Shown: positions 25,864 through 34,967, counted from the first letter of the stretch. The stretch: DNA of 56,762 nucleotides from Candidatus Ornithomonoglobus intestinigallinarum (GCA_018715365.1 DVLU01000001.1:1-56762); one strand, 5' to 3'. Made by a program: numbers and translations. Notes: generated by a model from the letters alone, not told the origin.

Positions 25864-26613
25864 TCATTTCGGCGTATCAAGATACTCCTTTGAGGCCAGT
25901 TCCTCCGGCAGCCTGTTTTCGGAAATAATATAATCGATATCGGCTGCCGTGCACAGCGTATGCATATATTTTTTGCCTATTTTGTTGCTGTCGCACAAAA
26001 GCACGCGTTTTTCGGACTGCTCAAGCATCGTCCTTCGCGCATAATTTTCCTCGAGAGAAAAATCGGTAATAAGCCCGCCGTTTGTTAAACCGCGGCAGGA
26101 GAAAAATAAAATATCGGCATTGTAGCTTTTTATCATGCGCGACGTTTCCGCGCCGACGAGCGACTGGCACGAGGGCAGCAGCTCGCCGCCCGCGGAAAGC
26201 GCCCGTATGCCGTATTCGCCCGCGGCCTGGAGGGCTTTTATGCCGTTGGTGATTATAAGTATATTCTTTTTTGAAACAAGGAACGGAATAACGCCGTAGG
26301 CGCTTGTTGAAGCGTCAAGCATAACAACGTCGTTGTCCTTAACGAGCCGCGCCGCTTTTTCAGCAATAACGGCCTTTGCCGAGCTTTGCTCAAGCTCCCG
26401 CACGATAAACGGTATTTTTGTATCGGAAAGCGCGCTTGCGTCAAGCGACGCGCCGCCGTGAACGCGCTTTATGAGATGCGCCCTTTCAAGGCTTGCAAGG
26501 TCGCGCCGTATCGACGGCATGCTTGTATACAGCCTGTCGGCAAGCTCCTTTACCGATACGTTTTTTTCGGCCAGCAGTATTTTTATTATCTCGTTTTCCC
26601 TGTCCTTGTTCAT
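25864..26613 (-). CDS. DeoR-family sugar-responsive transcriptional regulator
   Basis: A 249-residue regulator. The N-terminal HTH (about 3-56) contains VSVKELADRLYTSMPSIRRDLASLE, the DeoR signature. The C-terminal DeoRC domain (about 70-230) shows the phosphate-sugar-binding pattern of ribose isomerase-like folds (VMLDASTSAYG, IITNGIKA, FFSCRGL). Members respond to phosphorylated sugars. ATG 26613 gives better RBS spacing (AGGA, about 11 nt) than ATG 26622. It is divergent from the PHP/esterase/kinase/polyol dehydrogenase operon and likely represses it, with the phosphorylated sugar made by the PfkB kinase as possible inducer; this is inference. Confidence 0.85.
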   Translation of the reverse strand: MNKDRENEIIKILLAEKNVSVKELADRLYTSMPSIRRDLASLERAHLIKRVHGGASLDASALSDTKIPFIVRELEQSSAKAVIAEKAARLVKDNDVVMLDASTSAYGVIPFLVSKKNILIITNGIKALQAAGEYGIRALSAGGELLPSCQSLVGAETSRMIKSYNADILFFSCRGLTNGGLITDFSLEENYARRTMLEQSEKRVLLCDSNKIGKKYMHTLCTAADIDYIISENRLPEELASKEYLDTPK

Positions 26614-26648
26614 GGCGCGCATATTCCTTTCGTGCTCTTTTTTGTTTT

Positions 26649-26677
26649 ATTATAGCACGGCGCATTGATAAAGTCAA
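26649..26677 (-). promoter_or_regulatory. Promoter of the DeoR regulator
   Basis: Minus strand TTGACT (26672-26677), 17-nt spacer, TATAAT (26649-26654), 36 bp before the start codon. Confidence 0.8.
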
Positions 26678-26765
26678 ATCATAACGTTTTGCCTGCGCGC
26701 TTTGAGCGCATCAAAGGGCAAAAAGAACGAATATATGAGCGTTTGCTCTTATTTTGCGGCGGCGG

Positions 26766-26793
26766 TTGATTTTTTGCGTATTCCTGCTATAAT
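26766..26793 (+). promoter_or_regulatory. Promoter of the PHP-esterase-kinase-dehydrogenase operon
   Basis: TTGATT (26766-26771), 16-nt spacer, TATAAT (26788-26793), 28 bp before ATG 26822 and back-to-back with the DeoR promoter, so one operator between them could serve both. Confidence 0.65.
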
Positions 26794-26821
26794 GAAGAAA
26801 AAGGAACGGGGAGGCGCGCGG

Positions 26822-27649
26822 ATGAAAATATACGACAGCCATATGCACACGGTAAATTCTCTTGACGGAGGTCAGACAGTAGACGAGCTGTGCGGGGCGG
26901 CAATAGAAAAAGGCGTATCGGGCGCCGCCGTAACGGATCACGTTGATATGTGGTTTTATGAGCGCGAAAACACCGAGGACAGAATACGAAGCTGCATGGA
27001 GCAGATAAGTGCGGCGCGCGAAAAATACGCCGGCAGGCTTGAAATTTTCCGCGGCGTTGAAATGGCCGAATATCTTTATTCGCCCAAGCAGGCCGACATA
27101 ATAATGAACCTTGCCGATTACGATATTGTGCTGGGCTCCGTGCACAGCGTTTTCTACGAGGACTGGACGGACAGCTATTCGCGCCTGCCGTTTGACAAGG
27201 AAACGACGGATATAAAAAAAATCATCGGTTTTATGCGCAGGTATTTTTCAAAGGTAAAAGAAATGGCGGAGCGAACCGAGATTAACGCGGCAAGCCATCT
27301 GACGTGCCCGTTAAGATATATAAACGGGAAATACAAAAGGGGACTTGACGTTTCGCTTTTTGCAAAGGAGATTGACGAAATCCTGGCGGTGCTTACGGAG
27401 CGCGGCATTGCCCTTGAGGTGAATACCTCCGGTATAGGCACTCCGTTTAACGATTTTATGCCGGATTATGAAATTGTAAAACGCTATTACAAAATGGGCG
27501 GAAGGCTTATAACAATAGGCTCGGACGCGCACATTTCAAAAAATATCGCAAACGGCTTTAATAATGCTGCCGAAATGCTTGAAAGTATAGGTTTTTTATG
27601 CTATTATTATTACAGGCAGGGAGAACCGGGAGAAGTGCCTTTTAAATAA
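26822..27649 (+). CDS. PHP-domain phosphatase, HisJ-like
   Basis: A 275-residue metal-dependent phosphoesterase. The PHP motifs are visible: H7-M-H9 in DSHMHT, TDHVD (about 39-43), a metal-binding Glu in RGVEMAEY, His in GSVHSVFY, and the final GSDAHIS. It resembles histidinol-phosphatase of the HisJ family. No his genes are nearby and the operon handles sugars, so a sugar- or polyol-phosphate phosphatase is equally likely. ATG 26822 (GGGGAGG upstream, PHP motif immediately after) is chosen; the 40 extra codons back to 26702 span the promoter. First gene of a four-gene operon. Confidence 0.8.
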   Translation: MKIYDSHMHTVNSLDGGQTVDELCGAAIEKGVSGAAVTDHVDMWFYERENTEDRIRSCMEQISAAREKYAGRLEIFRGVEMAEYLYSPKQADIIMNLADYDIVLGSVHSVFYEDWTDSYSRLPFDKETTDIKKIIGFMRRYFSKVKEMAERTEINAASHLTCPLRYINGKYKRGLDVSLFAKEIDEILAVLTERGIALEVNTSGIGTPFNDFMPDYEIVKRYYKMGGRLITIGSDAHISKNIANGFNNAAEMLESIGFLCYYYYRQGEPGEVPFK

Positions 27650-27676
27650 TATCAAAGTTAAAAGGAGACAAACGTC

Positions 27677-28330
27677 ATGGAACTGAAAAACAAAACGATA
27701 GCATTTCTGGGAGACAGCATTACCTTCGGCGTCGGGGCGTCGGCGCCAGATAAGGTGTATCACAGCCTTATAAAGGAAAAATACGGCTTAAAGGAAGCGC
27801 TAAATTTCGGCGTGAGCGGAACGAGATTTGCAAAGCAGCATACGCCGTCGGCGGACAGAAGCTTTGACGAAACCTTTATCACTCGCGCAAAAAGGATACC
27901 GGCGGACGTTGATGCGGTTATTGTGTTCGGAGGCACAAACGATTACGGTCACGGCGATGCGCCGTTCGGGAAATTTTCCGACAGGACGGACGAAACGTTC
28001 TGCGGCGCGTGCCACGTGCTTATGAGCTATCTTGCCGATAAATTTGCGGGCAAGCCCGTTATATTTATGACGCCCTTGCACAGAACGGGCGAAGAGGGGA
28101 AAAGCATCAACGGCGTTGTAACGCAGTTTACGCTTAAGGATTACGTTGACGCAATAAAAAGGACGGCGGAATATTATGCCGTTCCGGTACTCGATTTGTT
28201 TGCGGAGAGCGGGATGCAGCCGAATATCGAGAGCCATAACAATTACTTTTTTGTTGACGGGCTCCATCCGAACGATAACGGCTATAAGCAAATAGCCGGC
28301 AAACTCGGAAAATATCTTGAGAATTTTTAA
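27677..28330 (+). CDS. Cytosolic SGNH/GDSL-family esterase
   Basis: A 217-residue hydrolase without signal peptide. The four SGNH blocks are complete: G12-DSITFG with nucleophile S14, NFGVSGTR (Gly), FGGTNDYGHG (Asn) and DGLHPNDNGY with the catalytic Asp/His. Many relatives remove acetyl groups from sugars. Its place between a phosphatase and a sugar kinase suggests it de-acetylates imported oligosaccharides or sugars inside the cell; this is inferred. RBS AAAGGAG lies 10 nt before ATG 27677. Upstream spacing is 27 bp and downstream spacing 39 bp, consistent with one operon. Confidence 0.85.
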   Translation: MELKNKTIAFLGDSITFGVGASAPDKVYHSLIKEKYGLKEALNFGVSGTRFAKQHTPSADRSFDETFITRAKRIPADVDAVIVFGGTNDYGHGDAPFGKFSDRTDETFCGACHVLMSYLADKFAGKPVIFMTPLHRTGEEGKSINGVVTQFTLKDYVDAIKRTAEYYAVPVLDLFAESGMQPNIESHNNYFFVDGLHPNDNGYKQIAGKLGKYLENF

Positions 28331-28369
28331 AAATAAAAACACAAACACAAACCGAAGGGGGAAAAACGT

Positions 28370-29329
28370 ATGCCCGATATAACGGCCGTCGGCGAGCTGC
28401 TTATAGATTTTACGCCGTTTAAGCCGGCAGGCAAAATAAACGGTGCGGCAGCTTATGCGCAAAATCCGGGCGGCGCGCCGGCAAACGTGCTTGCCGTAAT
28501 ATCAAAATACGGCGGCAGCGCGGCAATGATAAGCAAGGTCGGGGACGATATGTTCGGCAGATTTTTGACGGACGTCCTTAAAAGCATAAATGTCGATACA
28601 AGCGGCGTTGCTGTCGATAAGCTGCATAATACAACGCTTGCGTTTGTTGCGCTCGATGAAAACGGCGACCGCAGCTTTAGCTTTTACCGTAATTTCGGAG
28701 CGGATATATATCTTGAAAAAGCGGATATTCCGGCTGAGCTTATAAAAAACTCGAAAATATTCCATTTTGGTTCGCTGTCGTTTACAAACGAACCGTCAAG
28801 AACGGCTGCCGATTACGCTTTGGAGATCGCAAGGGAAAGCGGCTGCGTAATAACGTTTGACCCAAACTACCGCGAGCTTTTGTGGAGCGATCGGAAAACG
28901 GCGGTAAGCGAGATCCTTAAACGGATAAAATATGCCGATATCATAAAGGTATCAAAGGAAGAAGCGCTGATGATAAGCGGCGAAACCGACAGCGCGGGCG
29001 CAGCCGTGCGCATTTCGGAAACAGGGCCGTCTGTTGTGCTTGTAACGGACGGCGCAAACGGAGTAACGTACGCATACCGCGGAAAAACCGGCTTTGTTCC
29101 TTCGATAAAGGTAAAAGCCGCCGACACAACAGGCGCGGGAGATATATTTTTCGGAACGTTTATATATGAATTTTTAAAAACAAAAAAGAACCCCGGGGAG
29201 CTTTCGGAGACCGAAATCAGAAACGCGGTAAAATCGGCTGTGATAAGCTCCGGACTCAGTACGCTGGAGAGCGGGGCAATACCGTCTATACCAAAATACG
29301 AGGAGATAGCAAAGTTTGAAAAAAGATAA
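28370..29329 (+). CDS. PfkB-family carbohydrate kinase, probably fructokinase
   Basis: A 319-residue ribokinase-fold kinase. The N-terminal block AVGELLIDFTP and QNPGGAPANVLAVISKYGGSAAMISKVGDD match bacterial fructokinases (ScrK-type). The C-terminal signature DTTGAGDIFFGTF contains the catalytic Asp and anion hole. Fructose to fructose-6-phosphate is the best guess, supported by the dehydrogenase that follows, since sorbitol or mannitol oxidation yields fructose. 2-keto-3-deoxygluconate kinase is an alternative because the same fold serves pectin breakdown. Normal length, good RBS (AAGGGGG). Confidence 0.85.
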   Translation: MPDITAVGELLIDFTPFKPAGKINGAAAYAQNPGGAPANVLAVISKYGGSAAMISKVGDDMFGRFLTDVLKSINVDTSGVAVDKLHNTTLAFVALDENGDRSFSFYRNFGADIYLEKADIPAELIKNSKIFHFGSLSFTNEPSRTAADYALEIARESGCVITFDPNYRELLWSDRKTAVSEILKRIKYADIIKVSKEEALMISGETDSAGAAVRISETGPSVVLVTDGANGVTYAYRGKTGFVPSIKVKAADTTGAGDIFFGTFIYEFLKTKKNPGELSETEIRNAVKSAVISSGLSTLESGAIPSIPKYEEIAKFEKR

Positions 29330-29383
29330 GCGGCGCATCTCTTTCCCAAACAGCTTTTGCGAAAGGAGTTAGTGATTGCAATT

Positions 29384-30409
29384 ATGAAAGGCGCAGTTTT
29401 TTATAAAAAAGAGGAGCTTAATATAGAGGAGCTCGAAAAGCCCGAGCCGGGGCGGGACGAGGTGCTTATAAAGGTACACGCCTGCGGCATATGCGGTACG
29501 GATATGCACATTTTTGACGGCGACGAGGGCGCTGCGGCAACTCCGCCGGGAACGGTGCTCGGACACGAATTTGCCGGAGAAATTGTCGAGGTCGGAGAAA
29601 ACGTGCAAGGCTTTGCTGCCGGCGACAGAGTATGCGTTGACCCGAACAAGCTTTGCGGGAAATGCGATTTCTGTCGCGGCGGCGTCGGTCATTTCTGCAC
29701 CGGCATAACAGGCATAGGCACAACTGTAAACGGCGGCTTCGCCGAATACTGCGCCGTTCCCGTTTCGCAGGTTTATAAATTCCCGGACAATATATCATAC
29801 GCCGAAGCGGCAATGACGGAGCCGGTTGCCTGCTGTCTGCACGGTATCGATATGTGCGGTATAAAATGCGGCGATACCGTGGCCGTTATAGGCGCCGGGA
29901 TGATAGGTCTTATAATGCTTCAGCTTGCGAAGCTTTGCGGAGCAAAAAAGCTTATCGTGCTTGAACCGATAGCCGAAAAACGGGAAGCCGCGGAAAAGCT
30001 CGGAGCCGACATTACAATAGATCCCGTAAACGAGGACGCCGAAGCGGAGATTAAGAAAACCGGCACAGATCAAATAGACGTAGTGATAGAATGTGTGGGC
30101 AAAATATCAACGCTCGAAACTGGCGTTAAAATTGCCGGCAAAAAAGCGACGCTTATGATGTTCGGGCTCACAAAGCCGAACGATGAGCTGAAAATAAAGC
30201 CGTTTGAGATATTTAAAAAAGAGCTTACGTTAAAATCATCATATATAAATCCGTATACGCAGAAGCGTGCGCTCGAGCTTATAGCTTCGGGCAGGATCGA
30301 CGTAAGCTCGATGATTTACAAAGCCATCTCCCTCGATGAACTCCCCAAAGTCCTTGCCGATAAAACGGCAAGGGCCAAGGGGAAGTATATAGCAGACCCC
30401 TCAATATAA
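29384..30409 (+). CDS. Zinc-dependent polyol/sorbitol-type dehydrogenase (MDR)
   Basis: A 341-residue medium-chain dehydrogenase. Catalytic zinc ligands are Cys in CGICGTDMH, the GHEFAGEIVE His/Glu pair and later EPVACC. The structural zinc loop is CGKCDFCRGGVGHFC. The Rossmann motif is VIGAGMIGL (about 168-176). The family oxidises secondary alcohols of polyols (sorbitol, xylitol, arabitol, threonine) with NAD. Paired with the fructokinase-like gene, sorbitol to fructose is attractive; L-arabitol would fit the arabinan context. Start: ATG 29384 (MKGAVFY is the family start) is 15 nt after AAAGGAG, whereas GTG 29372 is only 3 nt after it. Last gene of the operon. Confidence 0.85.
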   Translation: MKGAVFYKKEELNIEELEKPEPGRDEVLIKVHACGICGTDMHIFDGDEGAAATPPGTVLGHEFAGEIVEVGENVQGFAAGDRVCVDPNKLCGKCDFCRGGVGHFCTGITGIGTTVNGGFAEYCAVPVSQVYKFPDNISYAEAAMTEPVACCLHGIDMCGIKCGDTVAVIGAGMIGLIMLQLAKLCGAKKLIVLEPIAEKREAAEKLGADITIDPVNEDAEAEIKKTGTDQIDVVIECVGKISTLETGVKIAGKKATLMMFGLTKPNDELKIKPFEIFKKELTLKSSYINPYTQKRALELIASGRIDVSSMIYKAISLDELPKVLADKTARAKGKYIADPSI

Positions 30410-30450
30410 CAGAATACATAATAAAATACGTAAAAAACAAATGAAAAAAC

Positions 30451-30499
30451 GGAGCCGGCGCCCGGTGTTTGTTACACGCCGAAGGCGCGGCTCCTTTTT
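30451..30499. terminator. Bidirectional terminator
   Basis: GGAGCC-GGCGCC pairs with GGCGC-GGCTCC (30451-30494) followed by TTTTT, and preceded by an A run for the other strand. It lies between the converging dehydrogenase and AraC genes. Confidence 0.82.
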
Positions 30500-30505
30500 G
30501 CTGAT

Positions 30506-31354
30506 TTATAAAGCACCGCCTTTATTGCCGCCGTACATCTCCCTGAACGCCGTCGGCGGCATTCCCACTATCTTTGAAAATGCCTTCGAAAAATGCGCAA
30601 CGTCGGAAAATGAGAAACGCTCCGAAATTACCTGCACCGTTATATCGGTTTCCAAAAGCATTGTTTTGGCAAACTCTATTTTTGAATTCAATATGTATGT
30701 ATACGGCGTAACGCCGAACGTCTTTTTAAATTCGCGGCATAAAAACGAAACGGAGATATTTGCGTATTTTGCTATTTCGTCAAGCGTAAGCTTGGCGTTT
30801 ATTTTTTTGTCTATAAATTTTTTCGCGGTGTTTATCGAGGAAAAATCCGAAACGGTCCTTTTCGAAAGATGCGCAAGCTTTATTATCATCGAGCAAAGAA
30901 GCGTTTCGAATTTCTGCGATATATTTGAATTGTTCGATTTAAAAAGCTCAAATATATCCTCAAGCATAAGCGGATCGCACAGCTGCGGGAAATATGTGAT
31001 GCTGTCGGTGTTGTACTGCTTGAGCATAACCGCCGGCAGCGCGATCCCGCCGTCTATCATAAGAAATATTTTTTTCCACGGGTTGTTCGGGTCGGCGTGA
31101 TAATGATGATAGCAGTTCGGGTGCAGAATAAAAAAATCGCCCGCGGACACCTTGTGGATTTCCTTGTTTTCCTGAATTTCGCCCTCGCCCTCGTAAACGT
31201 ACTCGAAAGAGTAGCAAAGCGCGTTTCGCCTGAGCATTTTGTATTTCGGGTCGGGATAGGTGATTCCCGAGAGCGCGTGAAGTATCTGATTGTCGGTGGT
31301 TCCGACGTAATCGTATATGTCCTCTTTAAAGCCGAATTCGTTTTCAAATTTCAT
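30506..31354 (-). CDS. AraC-family transcriptional regulator
   Basis: A 282-residue regulator. An N-terminal cupin-like sensing domain (about 20-150) contains the beta-barrel pattern GEIQENKEIHKVSAGDFFILHPNCYHHYHAD. The C-terminal pair of helix-turn-helix motifs (about 180-275) has TLDEIAKYANISVSFLCREFKKTFG and VISERFSFSDVAHFSKAFSKIVGMPP. It is divergent from the 12-gene glycan operon and is the only regulator next to it. It is therefore the likely activator, responding to an oligosaccharide or monosaccharide. The operon itself shows no good -10 box, which fits activator dependence. Confidence 0.88.
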   Translation of the reverse strand: MKFENEFGFKEDIYDYVGTTDNQILHALSGITYPDPKYKMLRRNALCYSFEYVYEGEGEIQENKEIHKVSAGDFFILHPNCYHHYHADPNNPWKKIFLMIDGGIALPAVMLKQYNTDSITYFPQLCDPLMLEDIFELFKSNNSNISQKFETLLCSMIIKLAHLSKRTVSDFSSINTAKKFIDKKINAKLTLDEIAKYANISVSFLCREFKKTFGVTPYTYILNSKIEFAKTMLLETDITVQVISERFSFSDVAHFSKAFSKIVGMPPTAFREMYGGNKGGAL

Positions 31355-31462
31355 TTTTTACCGCCCGCTTTCTTTGGTTCAATATTTAACAACAACTGTG
31401 CCTTTATTATACATTGCTTTATTTGTGCGCTTATGATATATTTATATCAGGTTACAACACAG

Positions 31463-31491
31463 ATTATAGTGCAAAACAAACTATTTGTCAA
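31463..31491 (-). promoter_or_regulatory. Promoter of the AraC regulator
   Basis: Minus strand TTGACA (31486-31491), exactly 17 nt, TATAAT (31463-31468), leader about 100 nt. In the same 280-bp divergent region I see no consensus promoter for the + strand operon, only A/T-rich DNA. Confidence 0.85.
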
Positions 31492-31634
31492 GGTATTTGG
31501 TTCAAAAAATTAAAAAACGGTAAAGTTCGAAAAATTTTCATTCAGAAAATTTTACAAATCGGAAGGAGGGCGTGCAAAATTTCATTCAAAATAACATTAT
31601 CCGCATAAATAAAAGTAAAGATGAGGTAAAGATT

Positions 31635-33044
31635 ATGAAAAAGAAAACTATTTTAAAAGCATTGGCATTATGTATGGCAGCGGCAATGGCTGCGGGAGCT
31701 GTATCGGGCTGTTCGGGCTCGGGCGGCGACAAGGACGCACAGGGAAGAACGACAATAAGCGTCGGCAACTGGCCCTCAAAAGAAGGCACGGAGCTTGATA
31801 CCTTCAATGCGCGCAAGGCAGCGTTTGAGGAAAATAATCCCGACGTTGCCGTTGAGCCCGACACATGGGCGTTTGAGCTTAAAACGTTTTACGCAAAAGC
31901 CGCCGGCGGCCAGCTCCCGACGGTGTATCTGACGCACTATACAGAGATGCCGCAGATAATGGAGGCGGGATATTCGGCGGATATTACCGACGCCCTTTCA
32001 AGCCGCGGCTACGACGGCAAGTTTAATCAAAAGATACTCGACGTTGTAAGCAAGGACGGCAGGGTTTACGCGTTCCCGTACGAAGCGTATATTTTAGGTC
32101 TTGCGTGCAACACCGAGCTTATGGAGGCTGCGGGCCTTATGGAGGAGGACGGCACGCCCAAGCAGCCGAAGGACTGGTACGAGCTTGCAGACTTTGCCGT
32201 AAAAATAAAAGAAGCAACGGGCAAGGCCGGCTTTGTATTCCCGTCGTCGGGCAACAACGGCGGCTGGATATTCATGCCGGTTGCGTGGTCGTTCGGCGTT
32301 GACTTTATGGAGCAGGACGAAAACGGAGCGTGGAAGGCGACGTTTAATACTCCCGAGGCCGCCGAAGCGCTTCAATATATAAAAGACCTTAAATGGAAAT
32401 ACGACGTGCTCCCGTCAAACACTCTTATAGACGGCACCGAATATTACAAGACGTTCGCAACGGGCAATGCCGGTATCTTAATAGCAGCCGGCGATATTCC
32501 CAGACGTTTGACGCAGTACGGCATGCAGCCCGATCAGGTCGGAATGATGGCAATGCCCGAAGGCCCGCAGCGCTATGTAACGCTTCTCGGCGGAAACGTA
32601 TACTGCGTTTCAAACGAAGCGACGGAGGAGCAGATAGACGCATCGCTGCGCTGGATAGAAACAACAAGCAGCTACAACGCAACGGACGATTACAAAACAA
32701 ACACCGATAAGGATATAAACACGAAGCTTGAGGAAGGCCAGCTCATAGGCATAAAGAGCATGAGCCCGTGGTCGGAACAGGCGGAATCACTTACGTATCT
32801 CAACAACCTGATAGACGAAAAAGCAAATTCAAATCCCAATCATGTTAAGCTCTACAATGAGTTTGTCGAAAACTGCCCCGCCGAGATACAGGCGGAGGAG
32901 CCGGTATGCGCACAGGAGCTTTACGGAATACTCGATTCCTGCATACAGGAGGTTATGACGGACGAGAACGCGGACTGCGCCGCAATACTGGAAAAGGCAA
33001 ATTCCGATTTCCAGCAGAACTATCTTGATAATCTGGACTTTTAA
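31635..33044 (+). CDS. Sugar ABC transporter substrate-binding lipoprotein (family 1)
   Basis: A 469-residue lipoprotein. The N-terminal signal ends in a lipobox AVSGC with the lipidated C26, then a Ser/Gly tether. The family-1 solute-binding fold shows TTISVGNWPSKEGTELDTFNARK at the start and MPEGPQRYVTLLGGNVYCVSNEA in the second lobe. Its size suits oligosaccharides rather than monosaccharides. ATG 31635 is chosen because the signal peptide begins there; the frame is open upstream to 31572 without a suitable N-terminus. First gene of the operon; two permeases follow. An intercistronic hairpin after the stop may keep its mRNA more abundant than that of the permeases. Confidence 0.9.
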   Translation: MKKKTILKALALCMAAAMAAGAVSGCSGSGGDKDAQGRTTISVGNWPSKEGTELDTFNARKAAFEENNPDVAVEPDTWAFELKTFYAKAAGGQLPTVYLTHYTEMPQIMEAGYSADITDALSSRGYDGKFNQKILDVVSKDGRVYAFPYEAYILGLACNTELMEAAGLMEEDGTPKQPKDWYELADFAVKIKEATGKAGFVFPSSGNNGGWIFMPVAWSFGVDFMEQDENGAWKATFNTPEAAEALQYIKDLKWKYDVLPSNTLIDGTEYYKTFATGNAGILIAAGDIPRRLTQYGMQPDQVGMMAMPEGPQRYVTLLGGNVYCVSNEATEEQIDASLRWIETTSSYNATDDYKTNTDKDINTKLEEGQLIGIKSMSPWSEQAESLTYLNNLIDEKANSNPNHVKLYNEFVENCPAEIQAEEPVCAQELYGILDSCIQEVMTDENADCAAILEKANSDFQQNYLDNLDF

Positions 33045-33057
33045 GCAAACGGAAGCT

Positions 33058-33091
33058 GCGGCGGGGCTGTATAAAAAACAGCCCCCGCCGC
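33058..33091 (+). other. Intercistronic stem-loop between binding protein and permease genes
   Basis: GCGGCGGGGCTGT pairs with ACAGCCCCCGCCGC (one bulge) around an AT-rich loop. No T run follows. Such hairpins commonly protect the upstream message and allow excess of binding protein over membrane subunits. Confidence 0.72.
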
Positions 33092-33113
33092 TTGACACAG
33101 AGAGGAAAGTCTG

Positions 33114-34037
33114 ATGAAAATAAAAAAGAATGTAAAAACAAGCCGGTTGAAAAGACGCATGCAGCTAAGGAACAATATAGATGCATGGGTGCTTATGCTG
33201 CCTATGGTGGCTATACTTTTTCTGTTCGTGTGGCGTCCGACGGTCCTGGGCGGCGTATGGTCGTTCTTTAATATGAAGGGCTACACGCCCACGGAATTCT
33301 GCGGTATTGACAATTACGTCAAGGTGCTCACGCATACGCAGTTTCTGCCCATATTGTGGAACACCGTAAAATACGTATTCTGGTCGCTTGTTATAGGCTT
33401 TTTGCCGCCGCTGTTCCTTGCGATAATGGTAAACGAAATAGTACACTTTAAAAACGTGTTCAGAGTGCTTATCTACATACCTGCCGTAATACCGGGCATA
33501 GCGGCAATGCTTATATGGTACTTTATGTACTACCCCGACAACACCGGCCTTTTGAATATGATTTTCACAAAGCTCGGCATGGAGCCCTACGGATGGCTGA
33601 ACGACCCGAACTTTGCAATAATAGGAATAGTTATTTATTCAACCTGGAAAAGCTACGGCGCAACGATGCTGCTCTACTACGCGGCGCTTCAGGGCGTGTC
33701 GCCGGAGCTGTACGAGGCCGCGATAATAGACGGCGCGGGACCGTGGAAACGCCTTTGGTTCGTTACGCGCCCCGCAATAGAAGGACTGCTCCTTTTAAAC
33801 CTTGTGCGCCAGATAATAAGTGTGTTCCAGATACTGGAACAGCCGCTTGCGATGACGGGCGGCGGGCCGAACGGCGCGTCAACGTCAATATCGTACCAGC
33901 TGTATCAGTACGGCTTTAACAGCGGCGGCCGCGGAACGGGTCAGGCGATGGCTTTGGGAGTTATAATATTCCTGATACTTATAGTATTTACAATATTCTA
34001 TTTCCGCCTTAACAAAAAGGTTGAAAGCAGATATTAA
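33114..34037 (+). CDS. Sugar ABC transporter permease 1 (MalF/LplB type)
   Basis: A 307-residue inner-membrane subunit with six predicted helices (about 26-46, 83-108, 119-141, 169-191, 214-235, 277-299). The cytoplasmic EAA loop is EAAIIDGAGPWKRLWFVTRP (about 203-222), which contacts the ATPase. It pairs with the next gene. The start ATG 33114 follows GAGAGGAAAG. The positively charged N-terminus KIKKNVKTSRLKRR is cytoplasmic. Imports a glycan breakdown product; the substrate is inferred from the neighbours. Confidence 0.9.
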   Translation: MKIKKNVKTSRLKRRMQLRNNIDAWVLMLPMVAILFLFVWRPTVLGGVWSFFNMKGYTPTEFCGIDNYVKVLTHTQFLPILWNTVKYVFWSLVIGFLPPLFLAIMVNEIVHFKNVFRVLIYIPAVIPGIAAMLIWYFMYYPDNTGLLNMIFTKLGMEPYGWLNDPNFAIIGIVIYSTWKSYGATMLLYYAALQGVSPELYEAAIIDGAGPWKRLWFVTRPAIEGLLLLNLVRQIISVFQILEQPLAMTGGGPNGASTSISYQLYQYGFNSGGRGTGQAMALGVIIFLILIVFTIFYFRLNKKVESRY

Positions 34038-34052
34038 GGAGGCGGCAGGCAT

Positions 34053-34967
34053 ATGAAAAATTTTAAAACAAAGCAACCCGGTATCCTTGCCGTTTCCGAT
34101 CTTAAAACAGCGGGAGGCCGGGCGATATACTGGCTGTTCTTTATAATACTTGCATTGGCGGCGTTTGCGGCGCTTTTGCCGGCAATATGGACTATATGCA
34201 CATCGTTTAAGGATACGCAGGATATATATAATTCGTTTTCGTTCTTCCCGAAAAACCTTACGTTCGATAAGGCAGTCGGCAGAATAAGCGAATCATGGAA
34301 ATATCTCCAGCTCGGGGACGCGTTTTTGAATACGATCATCCTTTCGGCGGGCGATCTTGTCATAAACGTAATAGTCTGCGGCTTCGGCGGCTACGTTTTG
34401 TCGAAGCTGAAGCCCAAGGGCTCAAAGCTTGTGTTCATGCTTGTTGTGTGGACGATGATGATGCCGAACCAGATAAGGCTTGTGCCGAACTATATATCAT
34501 ACCTTGCGTTCCCGTTTGCGAGCGACACGCACGGCGTGGGCATAAACCTTCTCGATACGTATTGGCCGATGTGGTTTAACGCCGGCGCCGACACCTTTGC
34601 GGTGCTGCTTTACAAAAACGCGTTCGACGGGCTTTCGGATTCGTTCGTTGAGGCCGCAAAAATAGACGGCTGCACAAATTACGGCGTATTCTTTAAGATA
34701 ATGCTCCCGCTTGCAATGCCGATAGTTATATATCAGTCGATAACGGTTCTCAGCGGAGCATGGTCGGATTTCTTCACGCCGCTGCTTGTGCTTGACAAGA
34801 ACACCGTTGTGCCGCTTGTTGTTTACAGGCTGCAGTCGGATTCCAATGTTCAGATGAACACGTACTTTATGGCATTTGTATTTGCAAGCATACCGCCGTT
34901 CCTGATATTTGCCATATTCCAGAAATGGATATTGGGCGGCGTAAACGTCGGCGGAGTAAAGGGCTGA
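34053..34967 (+). CDS. Sugar ABC transporter permease 2 (MalG/UgpE type)
   Basis: A 304-residue membrane subunit with six predicted helices, the first at about 27-50. The EAA loop is EAAKIDGCTNYGVFFKIMLP (about 202-221), followed by LAMPIVIYQSITVLSGAWSDFFTPLL. It begins 15 bp after permease 1 and has a good RBS (AAGGAGG). No ATP-binding subunit is encoded in the operon; a shared MsmX-like ATPase elsewhere is the usual solution in Firmicutes carbohydrate importers. Confidence 0.9.
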   Translation: MKNFKTKQPGILAVSDLKTAGGRAIYWLFFIILALAAFAALLPAIWTICTSFKDTQDIYNSFSFFPKNLTFDKAVGRISESWKYLQLGDAFLNTIILSAGDLVINVIVCGFGGYVLSKLKPKGSKLVFMLVVWTMMMPNQIRLVPNYISYLAFPFASDTHGVGINLLDTYWPMWFNAGADTFAVLLYKNAFDGLSDSFVEAAKIDGCTNYGVFFKIMLPLAMPIVIYQSITVLSGAWSDFFTPLLVLDKNTVVPLVVYRLQSDSNVQMNTYFMAFVFASIPPFLIFAIFQKWILGGVNVGGVKG

